This document shows positions 45,721-54,614 of a DNA stretch of 64,000 nt, piece by piece. The stretch is taken from contig NZ_LT838813.1 in the NCBI RefSeq assembly GCF_900176595.1, positions 4,234,001 through 4,298,000 of the forward strand, read 5' to 3'. Positions within the stretch are counted from its first letter, which is position 1. Every line of letters starts with the position of its first letter. The notes beneath the pieces were generated by a model. That model was not told the origin of the DNA. It did no database searches and was given only the letters and a program-made list of their open reading frames with translations. The translations under genes were made by a program, and so were the position numbers. Source of the stretch: Aquiflexum balticum DSM 16537. Its GTDB lineage: Bacteria > Bacteroidota > Bacteroidia > Cytophagales > Cyclobacteriaceae.

Positions 45721-47973
45721 ATGAACAATGATAAAGAAATGTCTGAAGAGGACAAGGTGACCCATGCTGAAGATTTGAAAAAAAAGGCGGAAGGTAATGA
45801 AGTAAAAAGTGAAAAAGTTTCAAATTCTGAAGAGCCGGATCAAACGGTAAATCCGGAAAATAGTGAACCAATAATTGAAAGGTCCTCCGAAACAGTCAAT
45901 AGCGAAAAAGAAAATATTGCTGTTGATGAAATTGATGGGGATATAACCTCCGATAGGGCTATTGTTGAAGAACTTAAAAATGAAAAAGTAGAAAGTTCGG
46001 TTGAAATTCAACAGGAAACAGTAGTTGAGAATTCCGGGAAAGATCAACAAGAGAATCCTGAAAGCAAATCTGCTGAAGAAATAGTTGAGCCAACAAGTGA
46101 ATCATCCTCGGAACAGACTGAGGTAGAATCTCCTGTAGAAGGTGCAAAACACGAAAATGAACTTGAGACTCAAAGTAAGGGTGCTGATCTTACTATTGAA
46201 ACCGTAGACAAGAAATCTGCAGATTCCGATGAAAGCGACTCTGAATTAGAACATGAAATCGAAGATCATATCGATTATTCCAATTTTTCAAAGAAGCAAC
46301 TTTTGTCATCATTAAAGGAGATATTATCTACAGGTGACTTTTTAAAGGACGACGGTTCGATCAATGAAATCAAAAATCATTTCGACGAAATTTTCAATCA
46401 GGAAAAAGAAGATGCTTTAAATGATTTTGTTAAAAATGGAGGTGTTGCCGATGATTTTGAATATAGACCTTCGGATGAAGACAAAGCAATATTTATAGCA
46501 CTAAATGAACTTAGAGACAGAAAGTCAGATTTTTTTAGGGAACAGGAAAAGAAAAAAGAAAAAAATCTTTTTGCCAAAAATCAGATTCTTGACAGATTAA
46601 GAGATTTGGTAGATGGCGAGGAAACTACCCACAGCATCAATACCATCAAACAGATTCAGGATGAGTGGAAGTCTATTGGCCCAGTTCCAGGATCCCAAAA
46701 CAGAAATCTTTGGGCTTCTTTCAATGCCCTGATGGACCGTTTCTATGACAATAGAAGTATATATTTTGAGCTTAAAGAACTTGACAGAAAGAAAAATCTT
46801 GAGCACAAACTTGAAATATGTGAAAAGGCAGAGGCCCTTTTCAATGTACCCGATTTGAAAGAAGCTATTAAAAGTTTAAATGATCTTCATGAAGAATTTA
46901 AGCATATAGGTCCTGTTCCTCGGGATGAACAAGAAAACCTTTGGAATAAATTTAAAACAGCTTCAGATGCTGTTTATTCAAGAAGGAAAGAGTTTTATGA
47001 AAGCCAAAAAGGGACTTTAAAGGAAAACCTGGATAAAAAAGTGTTACTTATTCAGAAGTTGGAAACTTTCAAAGATTTCAAAGGTTCGAAAATCAAAGAA
47101 TGGAACAGCAAGACCAAAGAGGTTTTGGCCATTCAAAAAGAGTGGGAGGCAATCGGTGCTGTGCCCAGAGAAAACGGAAAAGAAATCAATAAACAGTTTT
47201 GGGGTTTCTTCAAGAACTTTTTTCAGAACAAAAATCATTTCTTCAAAGAGCTAGATGAAATCAGGCTAAACAACAAAATAAAAGCTGAAGAACTGATCGA
47301 AAAAGCCATCTCGCTCCAGGAAAGTACTGATTGGCAACAAACTGCCAGCCAAATGATTTCATTGCAACAAGAATGGAAAAAAATTGGACCTACCCCTGAA
47401 AAAGTCAGAGATGAATTGTACCAAAGGTTTAAAAACGCATGTGATGCATTCTTTGAAAACAGAAGGAATTCAACCAAGCAGGTTAACAAAGAATTTGATG
47501 AGAACCTTAAAATCAAAGAAGCGATTTGTAAAAAAATCCTAGAAGGTGCAAAAGCAGCGAGTCCTACTGAATCAGATCTTGAATCTTTTATAGCCGAATT
47601 TAATTCAGTCGGATTTGTACCAAGAAAAAACATGAAGGAGATTTTGGCCAAGTTTAACGAAGCCGTTGATGCCTACGTGAAAAAACTTGGAATTGAAGGT
47701 ACAGATAAGGAGGAGTTTTTATTCAAGCTGAACCTGAATAAGCTTCAAGCTGACCCGAATAGCAACAGGGTTTTGAACAAAAAAGAACACGGTATCAGAA
47801 AACAGATTTCTGACCTGGAGAATAACATTACGCTTTGGAAAAACAACTTGGAATTTTTCGCTGCCTCCAAGACTGCGGATAAGCTTAAAGACCAATTTGA
47901 TGAAAAAATCCGAAAGGCTGAAACGGAAGTAGAGAAGTTGAAAAAAAGACTGACTATAATCAGAGAATTTTAA
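45721..47973 (+). CDS. DUF349 repeat protein
   Basis: 750 residues from the ATG at 45721 (a TTG two codons upstream is unlikely). The first about 180 residues are acidic, Glu/Ser-rich and probably disordered. After FSKKQLLSSLKEIL begins a series of DUF349 coiled-coil repeats, recognisable by recurring blocks: EWKSIGPVPGSQNRNLWASFNALMDRFY, FKHIGPVPRDEQENLWNKF, EWEAIGAVPRENGKEINKQFW, EWKKIGPTPEKVRDELYQRF, FNSVGFVPRKNMKEILAKF. These have the pattern W-x-x-I-G-x-x-P. A terminal coiled coil closes the protein. The family is conserved in Bacteroidota; role unknown. Confidence 0.92.
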   Translation: MNNDKEMSEEDKVTHAEDLKKKAEGNEVKSEKVSNSEEPDQTVNPENSEPIIERSSETVNSEKENIAVDEIDGDITSDRAIVEELKNEKVESSVEIQQETVVENSGKDQQENPESKSAEEIVEPTSESSSEQTEVESPVEGAKHENELETQSKGADLTIETVDKKSADSDESDSELEHEIEDHIDYSNFSKKQLLSSLKEILSTGDFLKDDGSINEIKNHFDEIFNQEKEDALNDFVKNGGVADDFEYRPSDEDKAIFIALNELRDRKSDFFREQEKKKEKNLFAKNQILDRLRDLVDGEETTHSINTIKQIQDEWKSIGPVPGSQNRNLWASFNALMDRFYDNRSIYFELKELDRKKNLEHKLEICEKAEALFNVPDLKEAIKSLNDLHEEFKHIGPVPRDEQENLWNKFKTASDAVYSRRKEFYESQKGTLKENLDKKVLLIQKLETFKDFKGSKIKEWNSKTKEVLAIQKEWEAIGAVPRENGKEINKQFWGFFKNFFQNKNHFFKELDEIRLNNKIKAEELIEKAISLQESTDWQQTASQMISLQQEWKKIGPTPEKVRDELYQRFKNACDAFFENRRNSTKQVNKEFDENLKIKEAICKKILEGAKAASPTESDLESFIAEFNSVGFVPRKNMKEILAKFNEAVDAYVKKLGIEGTDKEEFLFKLNLNKLQADPNSNRVLNKKEHGIRKQISDLENNITLWKNNLEFFAASKTADKLKDQFDEKIRKAETEVEKLKKRLTIIREF

Positions 47974-48027
47974 TCCTCTCATAAATAAGGAGATAAACAT
48001 TTCTCCTTATTTTTTTTTAAAAACCTT

Positions 48028-48057
48028 TTGCAGCATTCATCTATCCACATATATTTG
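48028..48057 (+). promoter_or_regulatory. Promoter of the tRNA-Thr locus
   Basis: TTG (48028-48030), 19 bases, TATATTTG (48050-48057): exact match to the Bacteroidetes consensus. The start would be near 48063, so the whole 54-bp array is in the leader of tRNA-Thr. Confidence 0.75.
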
Positions 48058-48099
48058 CACCACGATTTGATGGCGTAGAAAACGAAGTAACAGTAATAT

Positions 48100-48478
48100 G
48101 CCTCCTTATCCCGATAGTTATCGGGATGGTAGAGTAAAAGAATAAAGATTAAAAGCCTCCTTATCCCGATAGTTATCGGGATGGTAGAGTAAAGAATAAA
48201 TATTAAAAGCCTCCTTATCCCGATAGTTTTCGGGATGGTAGAACAAAAAATAAATATTAAAAGCCTCCTTATCCCGATAGTTATCGGGATGGTAGAGTAA
48301 AGAATAAATATTAAAAGCCTCCTTATCCCGATAGTTATCGGGATGGTAGAGTAAAGAATAAATATTAAAAGCCTCCTTATCCCGATAGTTATCGGGATGG
48401 TAGAGTAAAGAATAAATATTAAAAGCCTCCTTATCCCGATAGTTATCGGGATGGTAGAGTAAAGAATAAATATTAAAA
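48100..48478. repeat. Seven tandem 54-bp units: tRNA-Thr 5' end + palindrome + AT linker
   Basis: Unit starts: 48100, 48155, 48209, 48263, 48317, 48371, 48425 (first unit 55 bp, the rest 54). Each unit is GCCTCCTTA (bases 1-9 of tRNA-Thr), TCCCGATAGTTATCGGGA in place of GCTCAGC, TGGTAGAG (the rest of the D arm), and a 19-base AT-rich linker. Unit 3 differs most (TAGTTTTCGG; GAACAAAAAAT), units 4-7 are identical. The array ends exactly where the intact tRNA-Thr begins (48479). Transcribed, it would form seven hairpins before the tRNA. The gap before it (47974-48099) holds the promoter and no gene. Confidence 0.95.
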
Positions 48479-48551
<73 letters not shown>

Positions 48552-48552
48552 C

Positions 48553-48590
48553 AAAGGCAACAGAAATGTTGCCTTTTCCTTTTTTTCAAA
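48553..48590 (+). terminator. Terminator of tRNA-Thr
   Basis: Perfect 10-bp stem AAAGGCAACA/TGTTGCCTTT with GAAA loop (48553-48576) and a T-rich tail. Confidence 0.92.
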
Positions 48591-48601
48591 TCCGCATAGC
48601 T

Positions 48602-48901
48602 ATGAAAGTTTTTTGTGTTTATATATTATACTCCAAGTCTATAGACCGATTTTACATCGGATACACAGAAAACATGGAATCCAGGCTGGATCAGCACAAT
48701 AAGAATGTCTTCAAAGGTTCCTTCACAGATAGAGCAGAAGATTGGGAATTGTACCATTTAATCCCGGATTTATCTGAGAATATAGCCAAACTGATTGAAA
48801 AGCACATTAAAAAAAATAAATCAAGGACATATCTTGAAAATCTCAAAAAATACCCTGATTTAACGCAAAAATTAATCCTTAAATACTTTAAAAATGATTA
48901 G
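48602..48901 (+). CDS. Small GIY-YIG nuclease-domain protein (tRNA-Thr locus, intact copy)
   Basis: 99 residues from ATG 48602; the frame is open 12 codons further upstream into the terminator, which is unlikely to be translated. GIY strand CVYILYSKS, YIG strand RFYIGYTENMESRLDQHN with the catalytic Arg, and the metal-binding Glu in LIEKHIKKNKSR. The tail (TYLENLKKYPDLTQKLILKYFKND) is helical and basic. The gene lies directly behind the tRNA-Thr terminator. Its TAG stop codon ends on the first G of the following tRNA-Thr remnant (48901). A second, truncated copy lies downstream in a duplicated module. It is a stand-alone member and not UvrC. Substrate unknown; cutting at tRNA genes or palindromes is my inference from position. 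Confidence 0.85.
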   Translation: MKVFCVYILYSKSIDRFYIGYTENMESRLDQHNKNVFKGSFTDRAEDWELYHLIPDLSENIAKLIEKHIKKNKSRTYLENLKKYPDLTQKLILKYFKND

Positions 48902-48999
48902 CCTCCTTATCCCGATAGCTATCGGGATGGTAGAGTCCCGCAGATGCGGGATAATCAGTAGGTCGCTGTCCCGATAGCTATCGGGACCGGCAGGGGGCT
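48901..48999 (+). pseudogene. tRNA-Thr remnant with palindromes in D, anticodon and T arms
   Basis: Order: GCCTCCTTA (48901-48909), TCCCGATAGCTATCGGGA (48910-48927), TGGTAGAG, TCCCGCAGATGCGGGA (48936-48951), TAATCAGTAGGTCGCTG (48952-48968), TCCCGATAGCTATCGGGA (48969-48986), CCGGCAGGGGGCT (to 48999). The parts between the palindromes are 100 percent identical to the intact tRNA-Thr; each palindrome stands for 7, 11 and 8 bases of it (GCTCAGC, CAACTGACTTG, GTTCGATC). Anticodon is lost; it cannot decode Thr. Confidence 0.9.
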
Positions 49000-49000
49000 C

Positions 49001-49034
49001 AAAGGCAACAGAGATGTTGCCTTTTTCTTTTTTT
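49001..49034 (+). terminator. Terminator after the tRNA-Thr remnant
   Basis: AAAGGCAACA/TGTTGCCTTT stem with loop GAGA and T-rich tail, one base different from the terminator of the intact tRNA. Confidence 0.88.
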
Positions 49035-49049
49035 CAAATCCGCATAGCT

Positions 49050-49269
49050 ATGAAAGTTTTTTGCGTTTATATATTGTACTCCAAGTCAATAGACCGATTT
49101 TACATCGGATACACTGAAAACATGGAATCCAGGCTGGATCAGCATAATAGGCATGTTTTCAAAGGTTCATTTACTGACAGAGCAGATGATTGGGAACTGT
49201 ACCATTCAATCCCAAATTTATATGAGAATACAGCAAAACTGATTGAAAAACACATTAAGAAAAATAAAA
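49050..49269 (+). pseudogene. Truncated GIY-YIG copy ending at the cyclase gene
   Basis: The first about 73 codons match the intact copy at 48602 with few changes (CVYILYSKSIDRFYIGYTENMESRLDQHN, then LIEKHIKKNK). Similarity stops at about 49269, one base before the stop codon of the antisense adenylate cyclase gene; the tail TYLENLKK... is missing. The frame runs on antisense to the cyclase to 49379 with unrelated residues. The catalytic Arg and Glu remain, so some activity is not excluded, but I treat it as a remnant. Confidence 0.75.
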
Positions 49270-52200
49270 TCAGTCTACTTTCCCTTCAACAAAATACATA
49301 TCAATTTCACCTTTATTCTTTGCCTGTATTTTACCCCTGTAGCTGCATTTGTACTTTTCATTTATCAACCCAAATGTAGTACCTGAAATATTGATTTTTC
49401 CTATTGCTCCACTGCTTTCCATGCGTGAGGCTACATTGACAGTATCTCCCCAGATATCATAGGCAAATTTCTTAAATCCTACTATACCTGCAACAACATT
49501 TCCGCTATGGATTCCGATTCTGATTTCAAAAACAGGTTGTTTCTCCTTCAGCTTCCTTTTTTTATGGACTTCCATAAATTCCATTATTTCCAAAGCTGCA
49601 TTGACAACATCAAAAGGATGTGTTTCATTTGTCACAGGTAGGCCACCTACAGCCATATATGCATCACCAATGGTTTTGATTTTTTCAATATTGTGCTTTT
49701 GGATAATCTTGTCAAACTCTTTGAAGCAATAATCTATTTCAGAAACCAAGTCAACTGCGTTCATTTCCTCGGCTATTTGCGAGAACCCTTCAAAATCCGT
49801 AAACAAGACCGTTACATTCTCAAATTTTTTGGCATCAGCAGAACCTTTTTCTTTAAGTTCCATGGCAATATCATACGGCAGAATATTCAATAACAACTCA
49901 TCGGATTTTTCTTTTTCTATCTTGAGGTCCAAGGTTCTTTCGTTGACTTTATTTTCAAGATTGATATTGTATTCCTCCAAACGCTTTTCATTGATCCTGA
50001 GGTTTTCTTCAATTACTTTCCTCATATCAACTTCCTGTTTTAGTTCCAGATTCAGGCGATTCGTCTGATCAAACAACATGGCATTTTGAAGGGATATGGC
50101 CGTCTGCGTTGCCATTATATGGAGGATTTCCAAACGTTCTTTTGAAAATGCTCCTGATAAAAGCCTGTTTTCAAGATAAAGAAAAGCCAAAATTGTATTT
50201 CCATGTTTAAGGGGAATACACACAATGGACCTGATTGCATTTTTGAAGATATAATCGTCGTTGGAATAGGGGAGAACCAAATTGGCATCATCTAAAACCA
50301 GTATTTCACCGTTCCGAGCTACCGAATTGACAACAGATGAACTGATTTCATCAAATTCCTCAAAGGGGATGTTTTGCATCACTTTGATTTGATTGGTGGA
50401 TTTTTCAATAGATGCCTTGATTACTTTTTTGTTGTCTTCCAAAGAAATCAAAAAGGCCCTTTCAGCACCTGCATTTTCTGCCACAAGGTTCATTAATCCT
50501 ACCAGGATATTCTCTAGTACCACTTCACCTGAAAGAAGATTGATGGTTTTCAAAATTGTATTTAGGTCAAGGCTGTTTGAATTGACTCCTATTTCATCCG
50601 GTAAAATATGAGTGGCATACTTTTCTTTCATTTGCTCCAACTTTGACTTCGCACCCCACTTGGAATATGTCTTATAGGCATTTGTTAAATAAAATTGAGC
50701 CACTTCTGCCTGATTCATTTCCAAATATAGAATCCCTGTACGCTCCCATGCAATAGCTTCTTCTTGGATAAACTTGTTGATTCTAGCGAAGCGAATAGAA
50801 TTGAAATAATGTTTAGCTGCGAGATCATAATTCTTTTCCAACAAGAAAATTTCAGCCTTCATCAATTCCAAACGATGAAGGAAATTGGTCTCAGAAAAGC
50901 TTACATATTTATTAAACTTGTCAAGATTCTTTTTTAGGATTTTCTTCAGGCGTTTTTGTTCTTTCTGGTCCCTTGAATTGTAGATAGAACTGATACATAG
51001 ATTTTCATAAAAATAATAAAGGTATTCACCCATGGTACCATTAATTGACATCAAATATGGCTTTTGTCTGATGGAAAAATCATAAGCCAATTCGTATTGG
51101 TTAAAAATAAGGGCAACGACCTTCTTTAGTTCAAATAAGTTACTGTAATAACTTGAAGATACAGGTCCGTCCGGAAATGAAACTTCATCCTCGTCCAGAA
51201 TATCTCCTTGGATTTTATAATCTTCCGGAAATCCTTTGATTAACAAATGTGCCACTTGAGTAAACATTTTTACTCTAGCTATTTGAAGGGTTTGATTTAG
51301 CGGAGTCATTTGTTTGATCAGCAATTCCCCTCTTTTGGTTATATTTTGAAGTGGGTCACCGGAAAAAAAACGGTTGAACATAATCATTAAAGCGGTTAAA
51401 GAATTATATTCAAATTCACCGGTATTTAGTCCTCTTTTAAAAGAATCTTCCAGGTCAGGTATTGTTTCATGCATCGGTTTTAGCCAAAAAGAAATAAAAA
51501 TGTGATATGCACCCCTTACTTTACATCCGTTTTCATCTTCTTTGAGGTATTCAGATAATTCATAACCTAATTGCGCAATTTTTAGTCCTTTTTCAATATT
51601 ATTCATGTGGACAATATTTATATACCCAAAAATAAGAATTGTAAATGTGGACTGAGGAGCAATACCATATTTCAAAGTCCAATCAAACATTTTGAAAATA
51701 TGCAATGGGACGGAAATCGGCGATAAAAAGTACGAGGCAAAAGCCACATATTGTAATATTTCAATACCAAGAATCATCTCCTCGTTGGTGGACTTTGGTA
51801 ACTTTGATACTTTCTCCAAAGTGAATTTACTCAATCTATAATTCGTTAAAAAATAGCCCACTAAAAAATCGATTTTGGATGGATTCTTTTTATGCTTATA
51901 GCCCAACAATTTAACAGCTTCCAACCCAATATTTATCACTAATTTCTGATCATTTTTGATGTTTGCATTTTTGATTTTTAGGACGGCTAGCTTGAGTTTC
52001 TCTACCTTTTTATTCACCCTTACATCCAAAATTCCTGCAAGTTTCTCAAATTGAGCCTGATTGTTAGATTGATATGCTGCTTCTGCAGCCTTAAAAAATA
52101 CCTTCAGTACAAATTCATTGTCTTTTTCCCAATTCTCTTCAGTCAGAAATTCTATGGCATTTTCAAAATAATGCAATGCCATTGAATACGCGGCAGCATT

Positions 52201-54402
52201 TTGGGACCTTATTCCCGCTATCAGGTTTAATTCACTGACTTTTTTTATTTCGGCCTGCTCCTTAACCCATTCCTTGGCGAAATTGAAATGATGTACAATA
52301 TCAAAAATGTTTTCCCTAATATCTGAATTGGGGGTTTTTTCAAGCAAAAGCCTTCCGATTTTAAGGTGAATTTCCCTTTTGGCAACTTCTTCATTGAGTG
52401 TATATATTGCCTGTTGCACTTTATCATGAACAAAATAAAGGCTTTTATTTCGGCCTTCTAAAATCATTCCGGAGTTAATTGCTGGCTTTAATTTTTCATA
52501 AACCTCATCTTTCAAATTACCTGTGACAATAGACAAAATATCCAAGTTAAATTTGTTTCCGATACAAGAGGCCAATTTTAGCATCGAAACGGTCTCTTGA
52601 GGAAGTTTTTGGATAGTTCCTATTAAAAGGTCTACAATGTCCCCTTCAACATTGAATTCCAATAATTTTTCAGTGTCCCATTTCCATCCCCTTTCGGTCC
52701 TGTCAAAAGTCAATATCTCATTACTGTAAATAGCTTTGATAAACTGATTCACAAACAATGCATTACCGGCCGATTTTTTTTGAATGATATCGGCAAGATC
52801 CTTTAATGGTAAAATGGAATTGCCTAATGTATCTGAAACAAGCTTATGGATGTCCTTAGACTGAAGGTTTTCCAGATGGAGTCCTTCTGGAAATATTCCG
52901 GCATTTTCAAGCTCTGTTTTGAATTCCAGAAAAGGATGGCCCACAAAGATTTCGTTGTCCCGGTACGTGCCTATCAACAAAAAATTTTTTAAGTCCTTAT
53001 TGGTAAGAATAATTCTTATAAGATCAAGGGAAGAAGAATCGGACCATTGAAGATCATCAATGAAGATAACCATCGGTTTACCGGATTCTGAGATCACTTT
53101 AACAAAATTTGTCAATGCATACTCAAACCTCAATTTGGATTCCTGTCCATGAAGAACCGGTAGGAGGGGCTCGTTGTCCAGTAATTTATCCAGATTTGGG
53201 ACTATATCGAATAATGCACGTCCGATGGGATGTAATTTTTTGTAAAGCTCAGACTTCCATCTTTGAAGCGTGGATTCATCTTCCAATAATATTTGCTCCA
53301 TCCAGGAACCAAAAGCTTGGGAAAAGGCGAAATAAGGGACATCAGTCTTTAATTGATCAAATTTACCTGTAATATAAAAACCACCATCCTGCAGTACAGG
53401 ACGGTATAATTGCTCCGCTAAAGTCGATTTCCCCACACCGGAACTGCCGTATATTAGTACCAGTATATTTTCTCCATTTTTTACCCTTTCATAGCTATCA
53501 TTCAATTTGGCTATTTCTTTCCTTCGGCCATAAAGTTGATTGGTAAATTGAAGGATCCCTGAAGAATCATTTGATCCGAGTTCAAAATTTTTGATTATTC
53601 CTTTGTTTTCAAGATTCGAAAAAATGACCTGAAGATCGTGCAGTACTCCAAAAATCGATTGATATCTGTCCTCAATATCTTTCTCCACCATTTTCATAAT
53701 GAGATTGGAAATCAATGGTGGTGTATCAGAAATATCTCTGGGTGCTAGGGGAGAGAGGGCAATGTGTGCATGGATTTTGGCAGAATATTCCTTGGATCCA
53801 AACATCAATTGATTTGTGAAAAGCCAATAGAAAACACCTCCCAAAGAATAGATGTCACTAAAATAACCAACATCTGAACTTATTCTTCCTGTTTGTTCGG
53901 GGGCAATAAAATCAAGGTTTGCATCTGAAAAATAAATTTTATTATCAATGCCTATTTTCCTTTTAAGCCGGGTAGCAATTCCCAAGCTGATAAAGTAAAT
54001 GGATCCGGTATGACTTTCAATTAAGATATGGTCAGGATTTAAGTTCAGATGTATAATCTGCTGACTATGTATAGCTGAAAGTGCTCTTGCCAATCTAATG
54101 CAGAGATGCACTTTTTCCAGTAAAGTCAGGTTGCTTTCACAAAATTCTCTCAAGGAAACACCTGAAACATGATCTAGTTTAAGAATGATTTCCGATTGAC
54201 TCTTTTCAAAGCCAAACACCCGCCTGAACCCTTCAATTTTTTCTCCTGCAAATGAACCCTCGTTTTCAGCTTTCATTTGCTTTACTGGAGAAAGGGAGGT
54301 GATTTTTGCGGTTTTTAGGACTATTTGTTCACCGGAATCCAAAGCTGGATTATGGATGGAAAAATGATCTCCTGTATAAACCAATTTACTTTTCATTTCC
54401 AT
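49270..54402 (-). CDS. Pseudokinase - AAA ATPase - GAF - class III adenylate cyclase
   Basis: 1710 residues. (1) Ser/Thr-kinase-like domain about 1-265, degenerate: the catalytic loop is HLNLNPDHIL (118-127, Asn for the HRD aspartate) and DFG is missing, while the APEQTGR and DIYSLGGVFYWL blocks remain. (2) AAA/STAND-type ATPase with Walker A GSSGVGKST (319-327) and Walker B VIFIDD (445-450), as in PknK/MalT-like AAA_16 proteins. (3) A long helical TPR-like region, about 560-1290. (4) GAF about 1300-1450. (5) Coiled coil. (6) Class III cyclase 1529-1705 with metal Asp1536 and Asp1580; Lys1576 (EKIKTIGDAY) and Asp1649 (YDIWGDTVNVA) are the residue pair that selects ATP over GTP. It therefore should make cAMP under control of the large sensory part. 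Monocistronic. Confidence 0.9.
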   Translation of the reverse strand: MEMKSKLVYTGDHFSIHNPALDSGEQIVLKTAKITSLSPVKQMKAENEGSFAGEKIEGFRRVFGFEKSQSEIILKLDHVSGVSLREFCESNLTLLEKVHLCIRLARALSAIHSQQIIHLNLNPDHILIESHTGSIYFISLGIATRLKRKIGIDNKIYFSDANLDFIAPEQTGRISSDVGYFSDIYSLGGVFYWLFTNQLMFGSKEYSAKIHAHIALSPLAPRDISDTPPLISNLIMKMVEKDIEDRYQSIFGVLHDLQVIFSNLENKGIIKNFELGSNDSSGILQFTNQLYGRRKEIAKLNDSYERVKNGENILVLIYGSSGVGKSTLAEQLYRPVLQDGGFYITGKFDQLKTDVPYFAFSQAFGSWMEQILLEDESTLQRWKSELYKKLHPIGRALFDIVPNLDKLLDNEPLLPVLHGQESKLRFEYALTNFVKVISESGKPMVIFIDDLQWSDSSSLDLIRIILTNKDLKNFLLIGTYRDNEIFVGHPFLEFKTELENAGIFPEGLHLENLQSKDIHKLVSDTLGNSILPLKDLADIIQKKSAGNALFVNQFIKAIYSNEILTFDRTERGWKWDTEKLLEFNVEGDIVDLLIGTIQKLPQETVSMLKLASCIGNKFNLDILSIVTGNLKDEVYEKLKPAINSGMILEGRNKSLYFVHDKVQQAIYTLNEEVAKREIHLKIGRLLLEKTPNSDIRENIFDIVHHFNFAKEWVKEQAEIKKVSELNLIAGIRSQNAAAYSMALHYFENAIEFLTEENWEKDNEFVLKVFFKAAEAAYQSNNQAQFEKLAGILDVRVNKKVEKLKLAVLKIKNANIKNDQKLVINIGLEAVKLLGYKHKKNPSKIDFLVGYFLTNYRLSKFTLEKVSKLPKSTNEEMILGIEILQYVAFASYFLSPISVPLHIFKMFDWTLKYGIAPQSTFTILIFGYINIVHMNNIEKGLKIAQLGYELSEYLKEDENGCKVRGAYHIFISFWLKPMHETIPDLEDSFKRGLNTGEFEYNSLTALMIMFNRFFSGDPLQNITKRGELLIKQMTPLNQTLQIARVKMFTQVAHLLIKGFPEDYKIQGDILDEDEVSFPDGPVSSSYYSNLFELKKVVALIFNQYELAYDFSIRQKPYLMSINGTMGEYLYYFYENLCISSIYNSRDQKEQKRLKKILKKNLDKFNKYVSFSETNFLHRLELMKAEIFLLEKNYDLAAKHYFNSIRFARINKFIQEEAIAWERTGILYLEMNQAEVAQFYLTNAYKTYSKWGAKSKLEQMKEKYATHILPDEIGVNSNSLDLNTILKTINLLSGEVVLENILVGLMNLVAENAGAERAFLISLEDNKKVIKASIEKSTNQIKVMQNIPFEEFDEISSSVVNSVARNGEILVLDDANLVLPYSNDDYIFKNAIRSIVCIPLKHGNTILAFLYLENRLLSGAFSKERLEILHIMATQTAISLQNAMLFDQTNRLNLELKQEVDMRKVIEENLRINEKRLEEYNINLENKVNERTLDLKIEKEKSDELLLNILPYDIAMELKEKGSADAKKFENVTVLFTDFEGFSQIAEEMNAVDLVSEIDYCFKEFDKIIQKHNIEKIKTIGDAYMAVGGLPVTNETHPFDVVNAALEIMEFMEVHKKRKLKEKQPVFEIRIGIHSGNVVAGIVGFKKFAYDIWGDTVNVASRMESSGAIGKINISGTTFGLINEKYKCSYRGKIQAKNKGEIDMYFVEGKVD

Positions 54403-54614
54403 TCGGAATTTTTCTTTGAAATATCTTTAGAATACCCGAAAATAATTGTCTTTGAGGGACATTTAGTTTGGATATTGGAACCTTTTGCAAAATCAAGATT
54501 GAAATTCTAAAATACATTATTTTAAAGATCAAAATGGCATACAAGTAAAATATATCATTAAATTTAATGTAGCGTATTTTTTGTTTTTAATAATTATTTT
54601 CAAAGCTGGATTTT

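Noticed and set aside
48100..48478. CRISPR-like array
   Set aside because: Units are tandem and almost wholly identical including the linker, with no variable spacers and no cas genes; the repeat derives from tRNA-Thr.
48602..48901. UvrC or other repair excinuclease fragment
   Set aside because: Only the GIY-YIG domain is present, with none of the UVR, UvrC RNase H or HhH parts; length is normal for stand-alone members.
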